Positions 7,365-14,893 of a stretch of DNA of 19,610 nucleotides are shown piece after piece. Both the position numbers and the translations under genes were made by a program. Position 1 is the first letter of the stretch. Every line of letters starts with the position of its first letter. The notes under the pieces were generated by a model. It was not told where the DNA came from. It saw nothing but the letters and a program-made list of their open reading frames with translations, and searched no databases. Origin of the DNA: Candidatus Pollutiaquabacter sp. (GTDB lineage: Bacteria > Bacteroidota > Bacteroidia > AKYH767-A > 2013-40CM-41-45); NCBI GenBank assembly GCA_903854075.1, contig CAINVI010000332.1, positions 1-19,610 of the forward strand, in the 5' to 3' direction.

Positions 7365-9299
7365 TCAGTGGACGAAGAGTTTTCCCTGAACAGTGGTACT
7401 TCCTCCTTCACTAATACGGTAAAAATAAAGTCCGCTGCCAACTTCCTGTAGCGAAACCTCAGTAGTTCCGTCGCCCAATCCGGTCTGCGTATAAACCACT
7501 CGTCCGGTAGCATCATAGAGCTGAAAGGAAGCATTTCCTTGTGTGCCGAACAGCTGAACCCGTGCGTATTCCGTGGCAGGATTAGGGTAAACTACAGCAT
7601 TCAATGCGGTCATTTCATCGGAAAGTCGCGATAATTCGTCAGTCATTGATGGTGCTAGAGGCATATTGTTTGGCCCGATATATACCGGTCGGCAAAAACG
7701 ACTCTGGCATTGCGTAGCGGAATCAGCGATCGTAAGACAAACATTATAAATCCCGGGGCCGGGAAACTGATGAATCGGACTTGGCTGGTTGGAATTCGTG
7801 GAATCTCCGAAATTCCAGAAAAACTGCGACGGAGTTCCGGTCGACAGGTTATTGAACGCTAACGTAGACGGCGATGCTGGAACCGGCTGAAACGTAAAGT
7901 ATGCGCGACATCGAGTCGTATTCACTAGCGGTGGACGTACCACGACGTTACGACAAACGGTATCAGAACAAGTGCCTGCCGTATTCACCGTGGTAACAAT
8001 GAGGCAAACCTGATACACACCGGTATCTGCATAAGTGTGCAATGGAGTTCGCATAGAAGAAGTATCGCCATCACCAAAGGTCCAGGAATAGGTGGTTCCC
8101 GGCGATAAGGTCATCGCAATGAACCGATACGTATTCGGCTTATTGAATTGACGAAAGAAATTGAAATTAGCATTACAACGTGGCGCAAGCGGAATATTCA
8201 CGCGAACACTGTCACACCAGGTGTCCGTACAGATCGCTCCCGTCGCGGAAGCACGGGAAACCGTCAAACATATCCAATACGTACCCGGTTGAGCATACTG
8301 ATGCGATGGTGTAACGGCGGCGGAAGTTGTTCCGTCACCAAAGTTCCAGAAATACGTCGCAGTATTCGTTATCAGCTGTGGCCGAAATCCTACCGTCTGC
8401 GTCAGATTGTTCACGCCCCAGGCAAAACGGGCATTACATGGATTGGGTACTTGAGTGATAACAACACTGTCGCACCACGACGATGTACATTGCACGCCAC
8501 CATTATTACCGACGACCGTCACAGTAAGACAAACGAGGTAACTGCCGGGTTGTGTATACACATGATTCGGCGTTCTCATCAACGAAGTGTCGCCATCACC
8601 AAAACTCCACTGAAACAATGTTCCAGCCGGATTAGGAGCAGGTGAAAAAAACACCGAATTGGACTGTTGACCGATCTGAAAAGCAAAATGTGCATCACAA
8701 TTCGCGGAAGCGCCAACAGCATAGATGGTATCACAATAGGTATTGGTACAGGTTCCGTTGGTTACCGTCAAACATACATTGTACGGCCCGGAAGCCGGAA
8801 ATTGGTGGTTCGGTGCGAGTTGATTGGAAGTAGTTCCATCACCGAAGTTCCACTGATAAACCGTTCCGGTAGGATTCAATGCGGGACTAAGCTGAACAAC
8901 ATTGTTCAAGGTGGTATTCGTCCATGTAAAGCTAGCGACACACGACGATGTATTCGTTCCTACAAAAACAGAATCACACCACTGTGCTGTGCAGGTGGTG
9001 CCTGCAGATGTTACAGCAGTAACGGTCAGACATGCTACATAGGTTCCGGGTTGTACATATAAATGCTGCGGATTAGGAGCATTGACAATAGGACTGCCGT
9101 CACCGAAATTCCACGAATAGCTGGTCAGGTTGTTGAACTGCGCAGGCATGAAGTATACATTCATTGCACCCGGCTGCCGTTGCCAGTTAAATTGTGCAGT
9201 GCACGCCGTGGTTTGGCCGAAACTTGGCGTCCACGAGAAAAAGGACAATAGATAAAAAACGAGTTTGGTGGCAAACCGAAAAAATGCGGCATTTTTCAT
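7365..9299 (-). CDS. Secreted protein with six four-cysteine PKD modules and T9SS type A sorting domain
   Basis: This is a 644-residue exported protein with a signal peptide at residues 1-29 (MKNAAFFRFATKLVFYLLSF..., ending SFGQ). Six PKD domains follow, each with the core W-N/S/T-F-G-D (residues 63, 150, 231, 318, 406 and 495) and an H-x-Y/F...PGxYxVCLTV strand. Each module holds exactly four cysteines: one at its start (C-x-A-x-F), one in the CLTV strand, and a closing C-x4-C pair. The T9SS tail has VYPNP at about 570-574 and GSGLYFYRI near the end. PKD domains generally mediate protein-protein or protein-polysaccharide binding, and no enzyme domain is present, so an adhesive or spacer role at the surface is likely. 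The gene is followed by a strong terminator. Upstream lies a 152-bp spacer with an inverted repeat. Confidence 0.93.
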   Translation of the reverse strand: MKNAAFFRFATKLVFYLLSFFSWTPSFGQTTACTAQFNWQRQPGAMNVYFMPAQFNNLTSYSWNFGDGSPIVNAPNPQHLYVQPGTYVACLTVTAVTSAGTTCTAQWCDSVFVGTNTSSCVASFTWTNTTLNNVVQLSPALNPTGTVYQWNFGDGTTSNQLAPNHQFPASGPYNVCLTVTNGTCTNTYCDTIYAVGASANCDAHFAFQIGQQSNSVFFSPAPNPAGTLFQWSFGDGDTSLMRTPNHVYTQPGSYLVCLTVTVVGNNGGVQCTSSWCDSVVITQVPNPCNARFAWGVNNLTQTVGFRPQLITNTATYFWNFGDGTTSAAVTPSHQYAQPGTYWICLTVSRASATGAICTDTWCDSVRVNIPLAPRCNANFNFFRQFNKPNTYRFIAMTLSPGTTYSWTFGDGDTSSMRTPLHTYADTGVYQVCLIVTTVNTAGTCSDTVCRNVVVRPPLVNTTRCRAYFTFQPVPASPSTLAFNNLSTGTPSQFFWNFGDSTNSNQPSPIHQFPGPGIYNVCLTIADSATQCQSRFCRPVYIGPNNMPLAPSMTDELSRLSDEMTALNAVVYPNPATEYARVQLFGTQGNASFQLYDATGRVVYTQTGLGDGTTEVSLQEVGSGLYFYRISEGGSTTVQGKLFVH

Positions 9300-9313
9300 G
9301 GCTTTGATTTTAG

Positions 9314-9349
9314 TTGGTCCGTAACATGTTGGACGCTTTTTACGACCAA
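9314..9349. promoter_or_regulatory. Inverted repeats upstream of the PKD gene (possible operator)
   Basis: TTGGTC (9314-9319) and GACCAA (9344-9349) form a 6-bp inverted repeat starting about 15 bp before the PKD gene ATG. Nested within it is the palindrome AACATGTT (9323-9330), itself flanked by GTCC and GGAC. It could be an operator or a 5' leader hairpin. No clear -7 box was found in this 152-bp spacer (9300-9451), and nothing else was recognised there. Confidence 0.3.
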
Positions 9350-9451
9350 TGGTTTAAAAGGAGGAACAGCAAGTTAGAAAAATCGGAGTAAAGTGTGCCC
9401 ACTGAAAAAGGGATAAAAATCATTAAAAATCCATGCTCACCCGAAAATCGC

Positions 9452-10498
9452 TCACTTTCCGTAAAGGGACTGCGTATAGTCTTGCCAGGATTTTTCCTTG
9501 AAAATATTGTCTCCATAGTAGTGAGAAATATCTCTCAGGAAACGTGGAGTAATATATCCCGGAATGGCATCGAGAATTTTTCCTTGCTCATCAAGAATAA
9601 CAAGCATCGGCAGTACAAGATTATTGCGGCACAATTCCATCGATAATTTATTGAACGGAACCGTTTCACTGAACGCTCCGGACATTGTCTTCCCATTAAA
9701 AAAATAGTTTTCCCCCGACAATGCATTCAGCTCGACTAAGCCATACGTGCGACTTAGGTAATCAAGATTGAGCGAATCGGAAAAGGTGGTCCGCCGCATC
9801 ACTTTGCAGGCATTACACCATTCGCTGTCAATCATGACCATCGTTTTCTTTTGGGCGATGTTTTCCGGACGAAAGAACAATTCCGGAGCCATCCACGACA
9901 ATCGCTCCATCGAGGATTTATTGGTCGAATCAAAAAACGCTTTTTCGTAGTGCACACGAAAATCATCGTAGTTGCAATTACGAGACGCATTCTCGAGTAC
10001 AAAAATTAGAATGGGTTCGATCTTCTGTGTCTCCAGGTATCCGGCGGCATTCAGCGTGACGGAAAACTTGTTTTGCGCCGCATCGAATCCATTGAGGAAT
10101 ACTGTAGACGGATACGATAACTTTCCGTTTAACATAGTTACCGCCAATTCATGAGGACGTCTGGGATCCGGCGATGTCGGCTTATAGATTTTCCCAAAAT
10201 ACTCAATAGTGTCTTTCCCTTCAGCATCGAACTTTACCGGATAGAAATTCAGGTTGATGTACTGGGCCAGACCAGGATCTGCATACGTTGTTTTCATCAT
10301 GTGCTTACACCAGCCACACCAGTCCGTATAGAAATCCAATATGATGGGCTTGGGTGCTGTACGCACTTTTTCCATTGCCTCTTGCAAAGTCATCCATTTC
10401 ACCAGACTTCCCATTTCATCAGGCTGCTGTGCACCAGCGCCATTCCAGCCGGCGAGAAAAAACAGGATAATAAGGCGGAAATATTTTACAGTACGCAT
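9452..10498 (-). CDS. Exported protein with two thioredoxin-fold domains
   Basis: This is a 348-residue protein with an N-terminal signal peptide (MRTVKYFRLIILFFLAGWNG, likely cut after AGA-Q near residue 24). It has no T9SS tail, so it probably stays in the periplasm or is tethered to the membrane. Domain 1 has the redox motif WCGWCK (residues 60-65) and a likely cis-proline in SYPSTVF (Pro130), as in the thioredoxin-7 / thiol:disulfide interchange group. Domain 2 has WCNACK (227-232) and a likely cis-proline at Pro297. Both CxxC sites look intact, so both domains may be redox active. A role as a disulfide reductase or isomerase for exported proteins is inferred. Its neighbours include unusually cysteine-rich secreted proteins, but a functional link is not shown. 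The start is the ATG at 10498, with a weak -7-like TAAAATTG 7 nt upstream. Confidence 0.9.
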   Translation of the reverse strand: MRTVKYFRLIILFFLAGWNGAGAQQPDEMGSLVKWMTLQEAMEKVRTAPKPIILDFYTDWCGWCKHMMKTTYADPGLAQYINLNFYPVKFDAEGKDTIEYFGKIYKPTSPDPRRPHELAVTMLNGKLSYPSTVFLNGFDAAQNKFSVTLNAAGYLETQKIEPILIFVLENASRNCNYDDFRVHYEKAFFDSTNKSSMERLSWMAPELFFRPENIAQKKTMVMIDSEWCNACKVMRRTTFSDSLNLDYLSRTYGLVELNALSGENYFFNGKTMSGAFSETVPFNKLSMELCRNNLVLPMLVILDEQGKILDAIPGYITPRFLRDISHYYGDNIFKEKSWQDYTQSLYGK

Positions 10499-10570
10499 AG
10501 ATTGACAATTTTACAATAACCGGATGATTGTAGGGTGAACCCGTTTTCAGTAAATACACCAAAACACTTT

Positions 10571-13318
10571 CTAGCGATGATCAGTAACTACGATTTTTTG
10601 AGTGAATTTTCCGGTAATCGACCCTTCGACCAACACATAATAAATGCCCGGTGAAAGTGCATTTGACGTGTTGAGCAAATGGTCGCCAATGGTTTGGTAT
10701 TCGTTCAGTAGCTGCTTCACCAATTTTCCTTGCTGATCCAGTAACTGTACGCTAACCTGTTGATGCGATTGCAAACTGTAACGTAAGGAGAACGCTCCGA
10801 CGGAAGGATTAGGATACGCCACTACCTTCAAGGCAAAAGGATCAGGGATACTAATGCCGGCGAACAGCGAATCGTTAACATACGTAGAAAAAACTCCACG
10901 GCCGTGTGTTGCAATGGCAACTAGTCCGTCTGAAGTACGCACATCCATCATATCAACGACCGTATAACCGATTTCATTCGCAGCAATATCTGTCCATACC
11001 GTATTCAATCCGTTCAGGGTATTCGTTGCGTACAATCCCACACTCGTTGCAGCAAGATAGATGTTACCGGAAGTCGAAGGCACAATTGATATCCACCTTA
11101 CGGATGGACCGGCGCCCGTACCGGCGCTGGACACTTCAAGATTACCGGCAACTTTGGTCCAGGTCACGCCGGCGTCGTTGGTAGCATACATGCTATAGAC
11201 GCGGTAGTTGGAAAAAGATACGACAACATGATCACCGTTGTTGGGATCAACTGCAATGCAGCTGATATTTGCCGATGTAGGAAACACGGACGTTCCGGTA
11301 ATTTCCGTCACAACAGGAGTTGCGCTGTCGGCGTTATCCATCCGGAAAATTCTACGGTTATTATAGCCATAATAAACTCGATTAGCCGGCGACTTACACG
11401 CTGTAACAGCACTGATCTTTGCACCGGCCACTGAATCCGGGAATTGGAACCAACCCGTAGAAAGCGTATCCCATTCACCGGTCAGCGGAATGATATTCAA
11501 ACTATCGTTGCGCCACAAACTACTTCCCGCCGGTAAATACATTCTGTTATTATTATTCGGATCGAGCATAAAAGGAGAGATGAACAAATAATTATCTCCG
11601 CCAATGGGATCAATCCTGCGAAAAGCGACAACGTTGCCGGCACTGTCAAGTTGGTAACGTGCTACTCTTCCCTCTTGTCTCGACATATAATAATACGCGT
11701 GTCCGTCTTCGATAGCACAATATCCACCATCGCCGAATCCGGGATGTGCCCAAGGTGTTATCAAATCATCACTTGCGGTATACCAGGTTCCATTGTCTTG
11801 CGTTCCTCCTACTACGATAGTATTAGGAACCTGACCATGATCAATCGCTACCGTATAAAACTGACCAGTCAGATAACCGGCGCACAAGGAGTCCCAGGCC
11901 ACTGCAGTAGCAAGATTATCTTCTGTCCTGTACACACCACCGTCATTGGCTTGCAGCATGCGGTTCGGATTGGAAGGATAGAAAAACAAGTCGTGCTGAT
12001 CGGAATGGTTGTTCGGATAATTGCCGTAAAACGGAATGGTGGAAAGCGGGTCGTAACCACCAATCAACGTAATATTACTGTCTGAAGCAAAACCATCGGT
12101 GGAACGGTACAAATTGGTACCTCCTACAAAAACTACCTGTGGATTTGCAGGGTGAACACGAACCAATAAATTATAGCCGCCTTGTGCGTTGAAATTTCCC
12201 AGCTGGCTGGTGCTGTCTTGTGGAAGATTCGATGAAAAATCCTGCCATTGTCCGCCGGCTCCGGTACCGTTTCCGCTGAGGTAGGTGTATTTCAATAAAC
12301 TATTCCATTCTTCATCGCCTTTGTAATTGGTGGTACGCTTACCATGCAACGGAGTTTGACCCAGGAAATAAACTTCGTTGGAGTTGGACGGGTTGATGCC
12401 AATAACCATACGATCCACAGTTGCTGTATCGAGATCTGCAGGTGTAATTTTTGCCCAGCCCAGCACTTTATCTTTACGCCAGATCCCTTTAGAAGGACCA
12501 TCACTGCTCAACGTTGCATAGACTACACCGTCAGAGGTAACCGCCACTTCCGTAAAATAGGAGAATGCAGATCCGGAATTGTTCCCGCGATCTACCGCCC
12601 AGGAAGTACCACCGTTTGCACTGCGGAAAATAGCCCCGTACGTAGCAACATAAACCACACTATTAATTGTGTCGCTCGGATCAAGCGCAACACGCCAGCT
12701 AAGGTCCCATACATTATCAAAGGTATGCGGAGTATTGGAACTGCTGCTTGTCACTACACTCCAGGTAATCCCTCCATCCGTAGATCGATACAATCCATTT
12801 CCCAGATAGTATGCTCCGCTGGCACTGGAAGATGCACCATAACCTTCTCCCGTAGTGTAATACCAATTGTTAGTGCGGCCGGGACGAGTGTCCTGAGTTA
12901 TACTGGTCACCGCAGGATTTTGTCCTGCCGGAGAAACGCGTGTCCATGTAACACCACCATCTATGGATCGCCACATACCACCGTTCACCGAACCGGCAAG
13001 AATAATATTCTCATCTGTTACATCAACTGCAATAGCACGAGTCCTTCCGCCCAGGTTCCACGGACCACGTGCTACGACAGGAGAAATCGTGCGCGCAACT
13101 GGATTCGTTGGAGAAAACTTTGGTAACTGCGTAGCAAATTCCAGCTCTTCGTTTCGAATTCCTGCCGGAATTTTTCCGGTGACCGGATCCGCCAACCGTT
13201 GAATTTCCCAGCGGGCGCGGGCTATTGCATCATCTTTAGTGTCGATGTGCTGCAGCGATGTAGTTTGCGCATGCGCATTAGCTGTCAAAAAAAGCAGGAG
13301 AAAGAGTACGTTTTTCAT
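10571..13318 (-). CDS. Secreted Asp-box (BNR/sortilin-like) beta-propeller protein with T9SS type A sorting domain
   Basis: From the ATG at 13316-13318 the product has 915 residues and a clean signal peptide (MKNVLFLLLFLTANAHAQ). An in-frame ATG at 13360 would add 14 residues before it and is less likely. Several Asp-box motifs S-x-D/N-G-G-x-T/S-W are visible: SIDGGVTW (118-125), STDGGITW (179-186) and SANGGTSW (233-240). Further on come SDQHDLFFYP and NDGGVYRTED, typical of the sortilin/VPS10-like propellers common in this phylum. GPWNLGGRTRAI (about 85-96) opens the propeller. The T9SS tail begins around AYPNPS and includes LSPGIYYVLVEG. Such proteins are often annotated as glycosyl hydrolases, but no glycosidase active site was recognised, so the function remains open. 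The stop (TAG) lies 72 bp upstream of the double-thioredoxin gene, with no terminator between them. Confidence 0.92.
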   Translation of the reverse strand: MKNVLFLLLFLTANAHAQTTSLQHIDTKDDAIARARWEIQRLADPVTGKIPAGIRNEELEFATQLPKFSPTNPVARTISPVVARGPWNLGGRTRAIAVDVTDENIILAGSVNGGMWRSIDGGVTWTRVSPAGQNPAVTSITQDTRPGRTNNWYYTTGEGYGASSSASGAYYLGNGLYRSTDGGITWSVVTSSSSNTPHTFDNVWDLSWRVALDPSDTINSVVYVATYGAIFRSANGGTSWAVDRGNNSGSAFSYFTEVAVTSDGVVYATLSSDGPSKGIWRKDKVLGWAKITPADLDTATVDRMVIGINPSNSNEVYFLGQTPLHGKRTTNYKGDEEWNSLLKYTYLSGNGTGAGGQWQDFSSNLPQDSTSQLGNFNAQGGYNLLVRVHPANPQVVFVGGTNLYRSTDGFASDSNITLIGGYDPLSTIPFYGNYPNNHSDQHDLFFYPSNPNRMLQANDGGVYRTEDNLATAVAWDSLCAGYLTGQFYTVAIDHGQVPNTIVVGGTQDNGTWYTASDDLITPWAHPGFGDGGYCAIEDGHAYYYMSRQEGRVARYQLDSAGNVVAFRRIDPIGGDNYLFISPFMLDPNNNNRMYLPAGSSLWRNDSLNIIPLTGEWDTLSTGWFQFPDSVAGAKISAVTACKSPANRVYYGYNNRRIFRMDNADSATPVVTEITGTSVFPTSANISCIAVDPNNGDHVVVSFSNYRVYSMYATNDAGVTWTKVAGNLEVSSAGTGAGPSVRWISIVPSTSGNIYLAATSVGLYATNTLNGLNTVWTDIAANEIGYTVVDMMDVRTSDGLVAIATHGRGVFSTYVNDSLFAGISIPDPFALKVVAYPNPSVGAFSLRYSLQSHQQVSVQLLDQQGKLVKQLLNEYQTIGDHLLNTSNALSPGIYYVLVEGSITGKFTQKIVVTDHR

Positions 13319-13378
13319 CCTGTCAATATACAAAACAGTTGCGGCCGGAAAAACGAGCATTTCAGAGACTTGATCAAC

Positions 13379-13413
13379 AAAAAAAGCGGTCTGTATGGTG
13401 AACAGACCGCTTT
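13379..13413 (-). terminator. Intrinsic terminator of the LamG gene
   Basis: A perfect 12-bp stem (AAAGCGGTCTGT at 13383-13394 with ACAGACCGCTTT at 13402-13413) closes a 7-nt loop. On the minus strand it is followed by seven T (13379-13385). It lies 21 bp beyond the LamG gene stop, and the Asp-box gene starts 60 nt further on. Confidence 0.92.
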
Positions 13414-13434
13414 CTTAGAATTTACTTCTGGTAC

Positions 13435-14817
13435 TTATTTGGTAAATCGACCGGTCATTTGCTTTTCGCCGGTTCGTAGTGTCATCGTGTAGACGCCTTT
13501 AGCCCACTCGGTGGTGTTGATCTGGAAATTGTCGCCCGAGTGCTTCTCGTTGTATAGCGTTCTTCCGGAAAGGTCGGCAACTACAAGTTGAACGTCCGAT
13601 TCAGCCGCCAATAAACGAACGGTGAGTTGATCTTGTACAGGATTAGGGAAGATGCTTACACCGGTAAGTAGCTGAGCCGTTGTCACATTCAACGTAGGAA
13701 TAGATATACAGGCTGAGGTATCCGTGCAACTGCCGCTTGTAATGATCACGGCATATGGTCCGCTGGAAGCAGCCACATATGACTGGCTGTTAGCCCCCGA
13801 AATAGGTTGATTTCCGTTCTGGCAATCAATCCACTGATACTGAGCATTTGCTTGCTGAGCAGTTAGTGTATTACCGGCCAGATTCACCGCATCATTTATT
13901 CCATTCGTAAGTGTAAGGCGAACTGTGGAGTCACAACCGGAAGCAGACGGAAAAACTTGTGTGTAAACTCCTGGGGCGGTTAAAGATTGTAGTCCAAAAG
14001 TATACGTGCTTCCGGGACAGATATTATCCGCAATATCCGTTACAGTAGTAACCCCGACAACGAAATTTGACGTTGGTCCACTCAATGCAAACCCACTAAA
14101 AAAGCCATTGCTATTACCCGTTTCGTCCGTTAAGGACGTTTGTGAAACATTGATACCTCCTGGTGTACCTTGATTGCACTTGTAATAAAGTTGCAGGCCG
14201 GGTGTGGTTGGTGAAGTACCGAAGTTGGCGAGACAGCGGATTTGAAACGGCGTTAGAAACCTGTTCCAGAGCGTAACTTCATCCAACTCGCCAAACATGT
14301 AATAGTTGAACGCTCCATAGACCATGCTTCCAACAGTGAAAGGAACGGAGGTGTTGGTAATCGTACCATTGGCAATCGTAGTACCAACAATAATTCCATT
14401 ACGGTATAGCGTGAGTTCACTACCATTGTACGTCAATGTGTAATGTTGCCATACGCCGATTTGTATCGTAGAATCCACCACATCAAAATTGACGCCGGAT
14501 GAATTACGGAATCGCGCTTCCACACGGCGAGGACCGAATTGCACAATATAAAAATCCGCATCGTTGTTGTTTCGGATTCCGGCAAATCCATCGTAATCCG
14601 GAAAAACGATATTTGTATTCATTGGTTTTACCCAGCACGTCAATGAAATCTGATTAGACCCTGCAATTCTCGCGGATGCCCCGGGAACCTCGACTTCATC
14701 GTCGATGTTGTCGAAACTCAATGCGTTTTCGGCCTGCGCAAAAATTTGCATTGAAAATAAGCTAGTGGCCAATAGGAAAATAATACTGGCAAGGTTAATA
14801 CGTAGTTGTTTTTTCAT
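13435..14817 (-). CDS. Secreted LamG/concanavalin-like domain protein with T9SS type A sorting domain
   Basis: From the ATG at 14815-14817 the product has 460 residues with a signal peptide (MKKQLRINLASIIFLLATSL..., cut after FAQ, residue 28). The longer frame from 14901 would run back through the upstream terminator and is rejected. Residues of about 30-197 form a LamG-type jelly roll: ALSFDNIDDEVEVPG, ISLTCWVKP, WQHYTLTYNG, LYRNGIIVG and FGELDEVTLWNRFLTP are characteristic. Next comes a module with CPGSTYTFG and GCDSTVRLTLT (about 262-302), then an Ig-like stretch with several cysteines. The T9SS tail carries IFPNP and ends in a basic residue (RFTK). LamG domains usually bind glycans or proteins, so a surface binding role is likely; no catalytic residues were recognised. 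A terminator hairpin sits just 26 nt upstream of the start codon. Confidence 0.92.
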   Translation of the reverse strand: MKKQLRINLASIIFLLATSLFSMQIFAQAENALSFDNIDDEVEVPGASARIAGSNQISLTCWVKPMNTNIVFPDYDGFAGIRNNNDADFYIVQFGPRRVEARFRNSSGVNFDVVDSTIQIGVWQHYTLTYNGSELTLYRNGIIVGTTIANGTITNTSVPFTVGSMVYGAFNYYMFGELDEVTLWNRFLTPFQIRCLANFGTSPTTPGLQLYYKCNQGTPGGINVSQTSLTDETGNSNGFFSGFALSGPTSNFVVGVTTVTDIADNICPGSTYTFGLQSLTAPGVYTQVFPSASGCDSTVRLTLTNGINDAVNLAGNTLTAQQANAQYQWIDCQNGNQPISGANSQSYVAASSGPYAVIITSGSCTDTSACISIPTLNVTTAQLLTGVSIFPNPVQDQLTVRLLAAESDVQLVVADLSGRTLYNEKHSGDNFQINTTEWAKGVYTMTLRTGEKQMTGRFTK

Positions 14818-14843
14818 GATGCGTTTGGTTCTGTAGTAGAAAT

Positions 14844-14877
14844 AAAAAACGGGCAATTGCCTACGCAACCGCCCGTT
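14844..14877 (-). terminator. Intrinsic terminator between the NIDO-PKD gene and the LamG gene
   Basis: A 13-bp stem (AACGGGCAATTGC at 14848-14860 with GCAACCGCCCGTT at 14865-14877) has a 4-nt loop. As RNA from the minus strand it includes two G-U pairs. Six T follow on the minus strand (14844-14849). It begins 16 bp after the NIDO-PKD stop and ends 26 nt before the LamG gene ATG, which leaves little room for a separate promoter downstream of it. Confidence 0.88.
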
Positions 14878-14893
14878 CTGTTTAAAAGACTTT

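Noticed and set aside
6572..7414. A 280-codon open frame on the plus strand
   Set aside because: It lies antisense to the well-supported cyclophilin gene and the start of the repeat protein, crosses a terminator, and its product has no recognisable domain or signal.
12344..13126. A 260-codon open frame on the plus strand
   Set aside because: It is antisense to the Asp-box propeller gene, and its composition (rich in Arg, Cys, Ser and Ile) is that of a shadow frame.
10571..13318. Naming the Asp-box protein a sialidase or glycosyl hydrolase
   Set aside because: Asp boxes occur in many propellers without glycosidase activity, and the arginine triad or acidic active site of such enzymes was not recognised.
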